A stretch of 64,000 bases of DNA, from the NCBI GenBank assembly GCA_942492225.1, contig CALODS010000001.1, positions 80,629-144,628 of the forward strand, in the 5' to 3' direction. Below, piece after piece: positions 9,066 through 16,902 of the stretch. Origin of the DNA: JAFGTX01 sp942492225 (GTDB lineage: Bacteria; Bacillota; Clostridia; Peptostreptococcales; Acidaminobacteraceae). Under the pieces are notes generated by a model, which was not told the DNA's origin, made no database searches, and worked only from the letters and a program-made list of their open reading frames with translations. How positions within the stretch are numbered: the stretch's first letter is position 1; every line of letters begins with the position of its first letter. Position numbers and translations under genes: made by a program.

Positions 9066-9383
9066 TATTTATAGAAAATTGTTTCTCTTACAATTATTTC
9101 TTCAACAATAAAATTTCCATTTAAAAAATCCGGCATATCTGAGTAAACTTTAATCGTTGGAACTAATAAAAACATTAAATACATCATAATTAATACAATT
9201 GAAGAAATATCCTCTTATGTCTCTTTTTTTAATGAAATATAAGATGTAATTACAGCAAGTATACTGGCACAATATAAAGCGGTATAAATAAAAAAACTTA
9301 TATTTGATTTAATATGGCCAAGCCCCAAAAAACTTGTAAGAACTAATATCGATATTACTAGAAAACAAACTCATACTTTATTC
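9065..9383 (-). pseudogene. Remnant of the cassette membrane protein
   Basis: The minus-strand frame reads hydrophobic segments, then LKKET, a TAA stop, then EDISSIVLIMMYLMFLLVPTI and KVYSDMPDFLNGNF. This matches the intact paralogue at 9528-10010 (MVYSLLLLIPTIKLISDIPDYLNNN). The N-terminus has no start and the C-terminal soluble domain with the LPRS motif is missing. It is therefore the decayed end of a further cassette in the array. Confidence 0.65.
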
Positions 9384-9510
9384 TCATAGCGTATCACCCA
9401 ACCTCAACCTACCCAATTATTGACGATTTAAGTCCTGTTTAGATGAGCTAGTCCCCAAGATGTCTCCAAGAAAAAAGAGCCAAGTGATTTGATCACTTGG
9501 CTCTTGGGTT
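9383..9510 (-). repeat. Cassette-boundary repeat R1 (with terminator)
   Basis: About 128 bp are nearly identical to 10849-10969 and 16973-17096, including AACCTCAACCTACCCAATTA and GACGATTTAAGTCCTGTTT. At 9477-9503 a perfect 12-bp stem (GAGCCAAGTGAT / ATCACTTGGCTC, 3-nt loop) is followed on the minus strand by TTTTTT, so it is a good terminator for the gene at 9528-10010. It separates that cassette from the remnant at 9065-9383. Confidence 0.85.
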
Positions 9511-9527
9511 TGTTGTACACGTACAAA

Positions 9528-10010
9528 CTAATTTTCTATTAATTCATAAGCTACACCTTGTTTTGATCGTGGAAGATAAGTAATTTGCACTTGCACTTCA
9601 TCTGGAATATTTTTAAAATTCGTTGATGTATCCCAGAACGATATACATTCATCGTTTATATAAACTTCCAGATAACCTCGCCTATAAGCAGTTCTCTCAA
9701 TTTCTCCTCTTTCGATTGACAAGTTATTGTTCAAATAATCGGGGATATCACTAATTAATTTTATTGTAGGGATAAGGAGCAAAAGCGAGTACACCATAAC
9801 AATCATAACTGATGAAACTGGAACTTCTATATCACTTCTAGTCGACCTTAATATACTAATAGTACAAGAAACAAATACTATGAATAAACCCATATGTATA
9901 CTGAATACATATGCCAAATTACGATTTACAGGCCACAACACTGCAAAAATTAACAACATAATAAACACATTTTTAATTTTTTTAAGTTTATCAACTGTTT
10001 TTACTTTCAC
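9528..10010 (-). CDS. Cassette membrane protein with C-terminal LPRS domain (copy 2)
   Basis: The start is taken as GTG 10010, because GAGGAG lies just upstream and overlaps the stop of the previous gene. The 160-residue product has about three N-terminal membrane segments, then a soluble beta-type domain ending ITYLPRSKQGVAYELIEN. Paralogues at 11066-11539 and 17143-17623 end INFLPRSKIAVSYEQVN and IYYLPRSMQGVDYEIIKE. The shared [YF]LPRS motif near the C-terminus defines the family. I do not recognise it and cannot assign a function. It is the last gene of its cassette and runs into R1. Confidence 0.7.
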   Translation of the reverse strand: MKVKTVDKLKKIKNVFIMLLIFAVLWPVNRNLAYVFSIHMGLFIVFVSCTISILRSTRSDIEVPVSSVMIVMVYSLLLLIPTIKLISDIPDYLNNNLSIERGEIERTAYRRGYLEVYINDECISFWDTSTNFKNIPDEVQVQITYLPRSKQGVAYELIEN

Positions 10011-10014
10011 TGCT

Positions 10015-10263
10015 TCACTCCTCATCAAAAACAATTAGAGGTACTTTATTAATAAGTTTATCATTATCATATATTAAAATCCAATATAAACCACTTTCTT
10101 TAAAATCTATCTCGAATTCTGATAAAGTCATCTTTATTTCATTTACATTTAACTCCTGTTCTGTAACGTTAACTATTTCTTCGGTTGGGGAAACAACGAT
10201 AATTTTTTCTAAAACTATTTCCCCTTCACCATACCACTTAACTACAAAATCAAAATTGCACAT
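10015..10263 (-). CDS. Cassette beta-rich protein, N-terminally short copy
   Basis: This 82-residue protein is homologous to residues about 34-115 of 11547-11894 and 17627-17974 (shared FDxVxxWYG and GLYWILIYDNDKLINKVPL). The first 33 residues of the paralogues are replaced by the end of the gene upstream. An in-frame reading upstream of the Met (CFDEVTELG) keeps a trace of the lost part. It overlaps the region that supplies the ribosome binding site of the membrane-protein gene. Function is unknown. Confidence 0.6.
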   Translation of the reverse strand: MCNFDFVVKWYGEGEIVLEKIIVVSPTEEIVNVTEQELNVNEIKMTLSEFEIDFKESGLYWILIYDNDKLINKVPLIVFDEE

Positions 10264-10274
10264 ACCCAGCTCTG

Positions 10275-10715
10275 TTACTTCATCAAAACAAGAAATATTA
10301 TTGAAACTAGTTTCTCATCATCTCTTCTTACAAATACTTTTACAATATGATTTTCTCTTTTAGTTGAAATCATAAATCCATTTTGCTCAGTACCCACACC
10401 ATAATAATTTTGGCTGCATGTTCTAATATAATTCGCATCTTCATCTTCATCTTCATTAAATACACCAATATAACCAGTACAATAAATGTTGTCAATGCGA
10501 ACTTCCTTAAAACTATTAATATAATCCAACTTGTCATTATAGCTAGCAATAGTATTGATAATAATTTTATCCTGTTCATTAGATACGATCTCTTGATACG
10601 AAATCGTATAAACACCTCTTTTAAAATTCAATACGTTTTCTTTCTTAAACACAGCATTTTTTATGTTACCTATTACCATTTTTTCTTCTATTGTAGCATG
10701 TCCTATACTTATCAT
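10275..10715 (-). CDS. Unrecognised 146-residue protein, first gene of cassette 2
   Basis: ATG 10715 is preceded by GAAGAGGAAACT and is chosen over an upstream TTG. The product is hydrophilic and beta-rich with an acidic run (NEDEDEDAN) and ends FLVLMK. I recognise no domain. It sits where the other cassettes have the Ser/Arg-tailed protein, so it may be the variable partner of this cassette. That is inferred from position only. Confidence 0.5.
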   Translation of the reverse strand: MISIGHATIEEKMVIGNIKNAVFKKENVLNFKRGVYTISYQEIVSNEQDKIIINTIASYNDKLDYINSFKEVRIDNIYCTGYIGVFNEDEDEDANYIRTCSQNYYGVGTEQNGFMISTKRENHIVKVFVRRDDEKLVSIIFLVLMK

Positions 10716-10782
10716 AGTTTCCTCTTCAATAATATACAAAATATAATTCCAATCTATTAATATTTATAACATGATTCATTAA

Positions 10783-10969
10783 CCAATTGGTTCGAAGTCC
10801 GCTACTATTGCTTTTGGGGACATGAACTTTCTTGGTTTTGCAATACTCGTCATAGCGTATCACCCAACCTCAACCTACCCAATTATTGACGATTTAAGTC
10901 CTGTTTTGACGAGCAAGTCCCCAGAATGTCCCCAAGAAAAAAGAGCCAAGTGGTTTGATCACTTGGCTC
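10783..10969 (-). repeat. Cassette-boundary repeat R2 (with terminator)
   Basis: This is the longest version of the repeat together with R3. It shares the 9383-9510 sequence and extends about 65 bp further, through ACATGAACTTTCTTG and TTCGAAGTC, matching 16903-17096. The hairpin at 10943-10969 (GAGCCAAGTG... CACTTGGCTC) is followed by T6 on the minus strand and terminates the gene at 11066-11539. The rest of 10716-11065 holds no gene. On the minus strand both R2 and R3 read MTSIAK in one frame, a possible tiny coding trace. Confidence 0.85.
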
Positions 10970-11065
10970 CCTACTCTATAATTTTTATACAAATTCGTTA
11001 GTTTTTTCATCCTTACTAATTTATTCATTAAAAAAAATGAAGTATTAGCCTCGTCTTATTTTTTA

Positions 11066-11539
11066 TTAATTCACTTGCTCATAACTCACAGCAATTTTAG
11101 AACGAGGTAAAAAGTTTATTTGGGCACTTTTACCTATTTCTAGCTCAATTGAATTAAATGGTCCATAAAACATAAATTCTTGTTCATCAACTACCACATT
11201 AGTTACGAGACCACTTACACTTTTATCATTTACCACTCCCACGAACTCGGAATAGCTACTGTCACTATACTCAATTAAATCAACACATAAACTTAAAGTT
11301 GGCACTACAGAAAACATTAAATATGCAATAACTATAATCACCATTATTATCGGAATTTTCAACTTTTCCTTTAATGATATTACTATCACTAACATTGAAT
11401 ACACAAAAAAAATTAACATAACTCCCTTTGATATAAACGCTAATCCAATACTCAAATTCATATTAAGAAAATAACAACTTGAAATGATTATAATTCCAAT
11501 CATGATAAAAAAAATTCTTTCTATTCCATTCATTTTCAT
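11066..11539 (-). CDS. Cassette membrane protein with C-terminal LPRS domain (copy 1)
   Basis: This 157-residue paralogue of 9528-10010 has four hydrophobic segments in the first 85 residues, then a soluble domain ending INFLPRSKIAVSYEQVN. It begins 7 bp after the 115-residue gene, so it is translated from the same message, and it is followed by the terminator in R2. The topology suggests a small membrane anchor with its C-terminal domain on one face. Function is unknown. Confidence 0.75.
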   Translation of the reverse strand: MKMNGIERIFFIMIGIIIISSCYFLNMNLSIGLAFISKGVMLIFFVYSMLVIVISLKEKLKIPIIMVIIVIAYLMFSVVPTLSLCVDLIEYSDSSYSEFVGVVNDKSVSGLVTNVVVDEQEFMFYGPFNSIELEIGKSAQINFLPRSKIAVSYEQVN

Positions 11540-11546
11540 TGATTAA

Positions 11547-11894
11547 TCATTCCTCACTCTTAACATTTATTGGTATCTTATTTAGTAGTATATCATTATC
11601 AAATATACAAATCCAATAGAGGCCTTTATTTTTGAATTCTAAATCATATTCTATTACTGATTCTTGAAATCCTTCTATCATTTTCTCTTCTTCAACTACA
11701 CTAATAACATTATCTTCTGGATCAATCATCAAAATCTTTTCTAGAATTATTTCCTTATTACCATACCATTGAATCACTAAATCAAACACACTTACTTCAT
11801 TAAGATAAAACGTATTACCAACATTAATATGATTTGCTTTTCCGTATACTAACTCCTGATATTCTTCACATACCACGCTTGAAATAATACCCAT
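11547..11894 (-). CDS. Cassette beta-rich protein of 115 residues (copy 1)
   Basis: The protein begins MGIISSVVCEEYQEL and alternates short beta-type stretches, with VFDLVIQWYG near residue 38 and GLYWICIFDNDILLNKIPI near the end. The copy at 17627-17974 is about half identical by eye. The overall pattern (Cys-acidic start, single compact domain, hydrophobic final strand) reminds me of DUF6941-type proteins, but I cannot confirm this. Its Shine-Dalgarno sequence is the AGAAGGAGATAG that also codes the last Arg codons and stop of the upstream gene, so translation of the two is probably coupled. Confidence 0.7.
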   Translation of the reverse strand: MGIISSVVCEEYQELVYGKANHINVGNTFYLNEVSVFDLVIQWYGNKEIILEKILMIDPEDNVISVVEEEKMIEGFQESVIEYDLEFKNKGLYWICIFDNDILLNKIPINVKSEE

Positions 11895-11896
11895 TA

Positions 11897-13102
11897 CTAT
11901 CTCCTTCTGCTTCTGCTGCTTCTTCTACTGCTGCTTCTTCTGCTACTGCTGCTGCTTCTTCTGCTACTGCTGCTGCTTCTTCTGCTACTGCTGCTGCTTC
12001 TTCTGCTACTGCTGCTGCTGCTGCTTTTGCTTCTACTGCTGCTTCTGCTTTTATTTTTTCTTGCTGCCTCTTTTTGTTTTTTTGCCTTGTACTTCGCAAC
12101 ATTAGCCGCTCGTTGTTTATCAGCTGACAATTTTTTCGAATCAAGATCCTTAATACGAGAGAATAAACTTTTAATTTTAGGTACTAATTTTTGATTTGCT
12201 ACCGTCACTTTTTTGTAGTACTTATTTGATCTATTCGTTTTTTTATTTCCTGAACTAAGATTTGTTTTTTTACTTTTAGCAATTACCTCATCTAATCCCT
12301 TTAGATAGTTTACAGGCTTTTCATCTGATAAACTATTCAATTTTTCTTTCCCGCTTTCTGATGATAGACTATAAACCACATTTCCGGTCACACTTATTAA
12401 TGATCCAATTGCTCCTGGTACTGGACCAGCAATAACACTTAGACCCGTTGCTCCTACAGAAATTTGGGCCATTTCTTTTTGAAAATCAGAACTTTCAGGA
12501 CTTTTCAATATGTTTATGTCACTTACTACACTATACGCCGTAGCAATTCCCTTTACCGCCGCACCAGCCATTTTTAGTTTTTCAAGAGGAATTTCTATAT
12601 TTTTTAGTACTTTTGCTGCAACATCATCAATTTGAGTTTTAAGCATATCGGCATTTGAAACTACAGCAACTGCTGCTGCTTTTATATTTTCCTTATTCTC
12701 AGCCTTAAAAGTATCTGTACCTACTCTATTTGGGTTCTGAACACTTTTTTCATGTTCTGAGCTATTCACCGACGAATCTGCTCTACCGCTACTTTTTGCT
12801 TTTTCGTATGCCTTATCAACCGAATCATTTAACATTTTTTCTTTAATTTCATTTGATTTTGATCTTGCCTCTTGCATACTGGAAGAATTTGAACTTCTTT
12901 CATTTTTAGAACCCTTAGTCGTTTGATTCAGCTTATGACTATTCATAGCCCGTTCCACTGCACTTACTGTTTTAATTTCTTTTGGAGCTTGTGTGTTAGC
13001 CCTCTCATGTTTTGCGACTTCCTTAGTAATAACTCCATGTTGCATTCTATTGCTGGTTGATTGATAACTCGAACCACCAACACCTGATCCTACTGCTTGC
13101 AT
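11897..13102 (-). CDS. Large cassette protein with Gly/Ala hydrophobic core and Ser/Arg repeat tail
   Basis: The 401-residue product has three parts. Residues 1-140 are polar, Ser/Asn/Lys-rich and probably disordered. Residues about 140-260 include an amphipathic helix region and a Gly-rich hydrophobic stretch (ISVGATGLSVIAGPVPGAIG). Residues about 350-401 are almost only Ser and Arg, coded by triplet and 21-bp repeats. No signal peptide or catalytic motif is visible. The copy at 17978-18671 has the same layout. It precedes the 115-residue and membrane-protein genes and overlaps their ribosome binding site. A secreted or surface effector, or a nucleic-acid-binding tail, are guesses only. Confidence 0.65.
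   Translation of the reverse strand: MQAVGSGVGGSSYQSTSNRMQHGVITKEVAKHERANTQAPKEIKTVSAVERAMNSHKLNQTTKGSKNERSSNSSSMQEARSKSNEIKEKMLNDSVDKAYEKAKSSGRADSSVNSSEHEKSVQNPNRVGTDTFKAENKENIKAAAVAVVSNADMLKTQIDDVAAKVLKNIEIPLEKLKMAGAAVKGIATAYSVVSDINILKSPESSDFQKEMAQISVGATGLSVIAGPVPGAIGSLISVTGNVVYSLSSESGKEKLNSLSDEKPVNYLKGLDEVIAKSKKTNLSSGNKKTNRSNKYYKKVTVANQKLVPKIKSLFSRIKDLDSKKLSADKQRAANVAKYKAKKQKEAARKNKSRSSSRSKSSSSSSSRRSSSSSRRSSSSSRRSSSSSRRSSSRRSSRSRRR
11931..12014. repeat. Four perfect 21-bp tandem repeats inside the Ser/Arg tail
   Basis: The 21-bp unit begins CTGCTTCTTCTGCTACTG and occurs four times without a mismatch. On the minus strand each unit codes two Arg and five Ser. Flanking sequence to about 11905 and 12050 is imperfect CTG/CTT triplets. 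The unit is a multiple of three, so copy-number change would alter tail length without shifting frame. Confidence 0.9.
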
Positions 13103-13148
13103 TTATAATCCTCCATGATTAATTTATTTTAAAGAAGTTCCTTCTCCT

Positions 13149-13316
13149 TTAACAAAATAATAGTGGGTACTGTTCACCCACAAATTCAATAACACACTCA
13201 TCATCTAAGAGGAATCTAAAAAGCGCAGCAAAATATCCTCTTATTTCTATTGCTGACTTATTAATTTCGTCTTCTAATTCATTTAATTTTTTCATATTTC
13301 CTGAGCAAGAGTACAT
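13149..13316 (-). CDS. Small 55-residue protein upstream of the Ser/Arg protein
   Basis: An intact frame runs from ATG 13316 to TAA 13149 and begins MYSCSGNMKKLNELEDEI. It has a helical, acidic N-terminal half and a hydrophobic middle (GYFAALFRFLL). It starts 7 bp after the stop of the 73-residue gene, which supports real translation in one operon. No family is recognised. Confidence 0.5.
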   Translation of the reverse strand: MYSCSGNMKKLNELEDEINKSAIEIRGYFAALFRFLLDDECVIEFVGEQYPLLFC

Positions 13317-13323
13317 TTCAATA

Positions 13324-13545
13324 TCACCAAAAATTTTTGTTTTTCTTTTTTAACATAAGCAATACGTAATCATCAATACTTTTACAAACACGATTTTGAG
13401 ATTTTCTTTCATATTTTCTTATTCCATCATAATACTTGGCTTTATTAACTTCACTCAAAGCGTCTGACAACTGCATTATAATTTCATATGTTTCATCAAA
13501 GTAAGTTTTGTTTCTAAAATAAAATTCTTTATAAGTTAGTGGCAT
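13324..13545 (-). CDS. Small 73-residue helical protein
   Basis: The start is ATG 13545, with AGAGGAATAAT before it; a longer frame begins upstream without a binding site. The product is helical and charged (MPLTYKEFYFRNKTYFDETY, then a Lys-rich end KKKNKNFW). Tight spacing with the 55-residue gene and the large cassette gene suggests one operon. Small helical genes ahead of a larger gene recall type VII or LXG loci, but no WxG motif is present. Function is unknown. Confidence 0.5.
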   Translation of the reverse strand: MPLTYKEFYFRNKTYFDETYEIIMQLSDALSEVNKAKYYDGIRKYERKSQNRVCKSIDDYVLLMLKKKNKNFW

Positions 13546-13802
13546 ATTATTCCTCTTTTGTACATTTAGTAAGAATAATATCAATTCTAAGCGCGGTTGT
13601 CAAATTATTCAAACTATTGAAAAAAATACTTTTTATATAATATTAATACAACCTTAAACGAATTTTTGTTTACCATTAATTACAAGTCACTTAAATCAAA
13701 GCATTTAAGTTATTGTATATTTGCATACCGATAATCAACACTTGTTTCAACAAAATATTAAAAAAACATTAAATGTAATAATAGCCCATTTTGGACTATC
13801 GT

Positions 13803-13943
13803 TTACTTTTTTCTATAGTATTTTATATGTTGCTCCAATATAAAATAGTAAAATGCATTTGAATCTGATTTTAAAGCATATTGAATTTTGTAATCTAATA
13901 TATTGTCTCTAATTAAATTAAACTCCCGTTGACCAACTACCAT
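13803..13943 (-). CDS. Small 46-residue protein at the head of the cassette
   Basis: ATG 13943 follows GGAGGGATAAAC, a strong ribosome binding site, which favours it over an upstream Met. The product (MVVGQREFNLIRDNILDYKI, ending YYRKK) is helical with no hydrophobic anchor. It is the first candidate gene of the operon that ends at R2. No family is recognised. Confidence 0.4.
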   Translation of the reverse strand: MVVGQREFNLIRDNILDYKIQYALKSDSNAFYYFILEQHIKYYRKK

Positions 13944-14045
13944 GTTTATCCCTCCATTAAAATAATTCAAAGTATGTAACATCTGCAATTACCATTTTTA
14001 TACCTTCACTCTAAATTATTTAAATAAATTTAAGAGTTATATAAG

Positions 14046-14153
14046 CCCCACCGAAAACTTGTGTGGGAAAAATGTGGGAAGTTACACAAAAAATAAAACG
14101 AACCCTAGTAATAACAAGGGTTCGTTCTTAATTGGTGGAAGCGAGGGGAATCG
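14046..14153. repeat. 108-bp direct repeat of the ssrA attachment region (att copy)
   Basis: The sequence differs at a single base from 23089-23196, where the last 21 bp are the 3' end of the tmRNA gene. It starts with CCCCACCGAAAACTTGTGTG and contains the hairpin CGAACCCT/AGGGTTCG (14100-14125). After 14153 the tmRNA match stops. This is the expected second att site of an element inserted at the tmRNA 3' end. Confidence 0.85.
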
Positions 14154-14207
14154 CTCCGCACACCCACCGCCTTTAGTCGCGGTGTTTATGCTTTCACGCC
14201 GATCGCT

Positions 14208-14230
14208 AAAAATGACCCACTGGGTCATTT
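14208..14230. repeat. Perfect 11-bp inverted repeat
   Basis: AAAATGACCCA and TGGGTCATTTT flank a single C. The left part is shared with 9042-9065. It could be a terminator or the end of a small mobile sequence. Confidence 0.5.
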
Positions 14231-14269
14231 TCTTAACACTCTTGTTCGATTCCTTACTAAAGCAAAAAC

Positions 14270-14325
14270 GAAAACACCATGGACAATTCATCCATGGTGT
14301 TTTCATTTTTTGGTGGAAGCGATCC
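14270..14325. repeat. Strong hairpin followed by a partial copy of the tmRNA 3' end
   Basis: GAAAACACCATGGA and TCCATGGTGTTTTC (14270-14304) form a 14-bp stem. It is followed by TTTTTTGGTGGAAGCGATCC, whose TGGTGGAAGCGA repeats the att core at 14133. The hairpin could terminate transcription from either side. The core copy suggests an earlier insertion or excision event. The rest of 13944-14396 holds no gene. Confidence 0.55.
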
Positions 14326-14396
14326 TTGTAGGGTAAACTCCACTACACATTTTTATTAAATAAAAGCTATTCGAGTTGACATAATTATACTGCGAA

Positions 14397-15230
14397 TTAA
14401 ATTTTAATATACCACATTTTCATCAACCCTTTTCCTTTGACTTCAATTGGGTCTCTTTCAATACATTCAAATTTATTTTTTACTAATTCGTATGTTGCCT
14501 CAGAAACATTTATCATCATTTCTTCGGAATTTTCTTCCATTCTCGCGGAGATATTAACTGTATCACCAAACACATCATAGATGTATTTTTTAACACCTAC
14601 AACACCACCGATAATAGGACCGGTGTGAATACCAATCCTTATTTTCCAATCTACAAGTGGATTCGACCAACTTCTTTTTTTTAGATACTTAACAATTTGT
14701 ATTGCCGAAGTCACTATTTGCTCAGCATGTTTTTCACTCGGTATATGCATACCACTAACTGCCATATAGGCATCTCCAATTGTTTTGATACGTTCACATT
14801 CATTGTGCTCAATTATTGTATCAAAAGCCGTGAATATTTCGTTTAATTCTTCAATTAAATATTTAGGTTCTAACTGAGATGAAATTCTAGTAAACCCCAC
14901 AATATCAGAAAAATATACAGTGACATTTTCAAAATGCTTGGGTTGCGTTGTACCAGTATTTTTTAGATCGGTTGCAACTCTGATTGGTAATATATTTAGA
15001 AGTAGTTTTTCAGACTTTTCTTTTTCTTTTGACAACTCCAAATTAAGTCTGGAAAGTTCCTCATTCCTTTTCTCAACCATTTCATTAGACTCGTTAATTT
15101 CTGCATGAAGTCTGTTAAGTAATTCCTGATTCTTATCTTTAATCTCCTGAAGAATTCGGCGATTATCTTCACTTCTTGCCAATTTTTTATCAAGTTTTCT
15201 AATTTGCTTTTCTAATTTTTCCTCTGACAT
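14397..15230 (-). CDS. Class III adenylate cyclase with N-terminal coiled coil
   Basis: The product (277 residues) should make cAMP from ATP. Residues 1-78 form a charged coiled coil, a short hinge ends LLNILP, and the cyclase homology domain follows. Metal-binding D109 (FSDIVGFT) and D153 (KTIGDAY), adenine-specifying K149 and D219 (IYDVFGDTVN), and transition-state N226 and R230 (VNISARMEE) are all present, so it should be active and prefer ATP. No membrane segment is visible. Its ATG overlaps the TAA of the FIST-domain gene by one base, so the FIST protein is probably its sensor. Confidence 0.92.
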   Translation of the reverse strand: MSEEKLEKQIRKLDKKLARSEDNRRILQEIKDKNQELLNRLHAEINESNEMVEKRNEELSRLNLELSKEKEKSEKLLLNILPIRVATDLKNTGTTQPKHFENVTVYFSDIVGFTRISSQLEPKYLIEELNEIFTAFDTIIEHNECERIKTIGDAYMAVSGMHIPSEKHAEQIVTSAIQIVKYLKKRSWSNPLVDWKIRIGIHTGPIIGGVVGVKKYIYDVFGDTVNISARMEENSEEMMINVSEATYELVKNKFECIERDPIEVKGKGLMKMWYIKI

Positions 15231-16387
15231 TATTCCTCTCCTATTAAAACTGTTAATATTGTCGAATTATGAAATCTACTTTCATTATTTCTTGACATAG
15301 GAGCAATTTCACCATAAGTATAAAACCCATTTATCGAACAAGAATCTGGTAAGAAATGCCTTAACAAATCCATTTCTTTATAAGTATTGATACCTAATAA
15401 CTGTTTTCTCGTTGCACATGAAAAAACAAGAGCTGTTGCAGGTGGTTTATCATTATCATAATTGCTAATAGCACTTTCAATAGCTGTTTGAGAGGCATTA
15501 ACGATGTCTGTTGATGTACACTCTGTCAATTGTACAGTCGCGTTTTCTGGAATATCACCAAAAAAAGCAATACTCTTTGTTTCTGGGTCACTAGCGGCTG
15601 GACTTCTCAAATAAAACTCTTTTTCATTCTCGGGAAATACCGCCAGAGCATATTCTGAAGATATTTTAGAATATGACCCTAGATAATGATTGTAAAATTC
15701 CAGTATCGGCTGATTATCTAACTCATAAACAACATTGTTTTCTACTTTTGTAACTTTCTTCTTATTACCTATAGGATTCCATCCATTTGCAAGACCAGAT
15801 GAAAAATATACCGGACCCGCAAATACAAGAATTGGTAGTGAATCCGAAAGAACATCTGTCTTAAAAAATTGGAACGTTTCTTTCATTTGCCATTGGTCAC
15901 CAGCTAAGCCACCAAATATGGGGAAATTAGTAGAAAATTCATCTTTGATACTTTCAAGAACTTCAACATTATTGACAGTAAGACTTTCTGGTGTTACTAT
16001 ACAAAACTTTGCCTTTTCAGACAGTTTGTCTTTTACATCTGCAATTGCACTAGAAACCGATTTTCTTACACCCTCTGACAAGGTTCTACCAATACTCGCC
16101 TTAATTTCTATACTATCAGTATAAAAAAGTGTCAACGTAATCGAATCTTCTAAAAACCCTTCAGCCGAAGACATTTCTCCATCAGTCGTACATCCTATTA
16201 ACTCAATATTAGGGTACGCTTTATTTATTTCATCTAATATAATTTCGTATTCAAAATCAACTGCGCAAAATAAAATCCCTGCTTTAGGAATCTCATCACT
16301 CGCCTGCTCATTACAAGATTCAATTATTTCTGTAATAGCATCTAAAGAATCTACATCTTCACTTTGACCAACGATAACTTTTAGCAT
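15230..16387 (-). CDS. FIST-domain sensory protein
   Basis: The protein has an N-terminal FIST domain (IELIGCTTDGEM, PIFGGLAGD near the middle) and a C-terminal FIST_C domain (PPATALVFSCATRKQLLG, then INGFYTYGEIAPM). In other bacteria FIST proteins are paired with chemoreceptor or cyclase-type outputs and are thought to bind small ligands such as amino acids. ATG 16387 gives the normal N-terminus (MLKVIVGQSEDVDSLDA). An upstream TTG at 16459 is in frame, and the only strong Shine-Dalgarno (AAAGGAGG, about 16430) lies between the two, so the start is uncertain. It is translationally coupled to the adenylate cyclase. Confidence 0.87.
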   Translation of the reverse strand: MLKVIVGQSEDVDSLDAITEIIESCNEQASDEIPKAGILFCAVDFEYEIILDEINKAYPNIELIGCTTDGEMSSAEGFLEDSITLTLFYTDSIEIKASIGRTLSEGVRKSVSSAIADVKDKLSEKAKFCIVTPESLTVNNVEVLESIKDEFSTNFPIFGGLAGDQWQMKETFQFFKTDVLSDSLPILVFAGPVYFSSGLANGWNPIGNKKKVTKVENNVVYELDNQPILEFYNHYLGSYSKISSEYALAVFPENEKEFYLRSPAASDPETKSIAFFGDIPENATVQLTECTSTDIVNASQTAIESAISNYDNDKPPATALVFSCATRKQLLGINTYKEMDLLRHFLPDSCSINGFYTYGEIAPMSRNNESRFHNSTILTVLIGEE

Positions 16388-16902
16388 GTTATTTAGTATA
16401 CTTCTATTTTTAAGTATACATCCTCCTTTTTTTAAAAATTCTGAATATTTCAACTCCAATTATATCATAAATAATTATCCATTTATTATTAATGTGATAC
16501 AAAGAACACTCCTAATGAAATATATTAATATTTAAAATAACACCAAAACCGCCTCACGTTTCCTAAGACGGTCGTGGATTTCATTGGTGGAGGCGAGGGG
16601 AATCGGTGAAACCACATTTCGACTCGTTTCGTTATATAAGGTTTAGCGTAATTTCAACACTTTAAACCGATTTCGTTTTAGTTCATATATGGTCCCATCG
16701 AAAACTTGTGTGGGAAAAATGTGGGAAGTTATTATATACTTATATTTCTACCATCTTTTCTAAAATTACATCTTCTTAATCAATAGAGCTATTGCTCTAA
16801 TTTGAACTCGAAAAATTGATACCTCTATATCTCTCTTTCAATTTATGTTTTTTCTTGTTACCTTTATATTAAATATACCCTTATAATTAATTATTATTCC
16901 TC
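16388..16902. other. Non-coding stretch with scrambled att pieces
   Basis: There is no convincing gene. At 16692-16729 the sequence GAAAACTTGTGTGGGAAAAA with its following bases repeats the left part of the 108-bp att repeat. The tmRNA-3'-end core (16585-16605) lies to its left instead of its right, so the two att halves are in the opposite order to the other copies. The rest is AT-rich. Confidence 0.6.
16585..16605. repeat. Copy of the 21-bp tmRNA 3'-end core
   Basis: 21 bp beginning TGGTGGAGGCGAGGGG are identical to the last 21 bp of ssrA (23176-23196). This is a further candidate attachment site inside the island. Confidence 0.7.

Noticed and set aside
11866..12144. Ala/Glu/Val-rich 92-residue frame over the triplet repeats
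   Set aside because: It is an alternative frame of the Ser/Arg repeat tail. The long upstream coding part is in the Ser/Arg frame and the next gene's binding site fits that frame's stop.
14059..14331. Overlapping frames on both strands across the att region
   Set aside because: They are created by inverted repeats and the tmRNA-end copy, with no start signal or protein-like composition.
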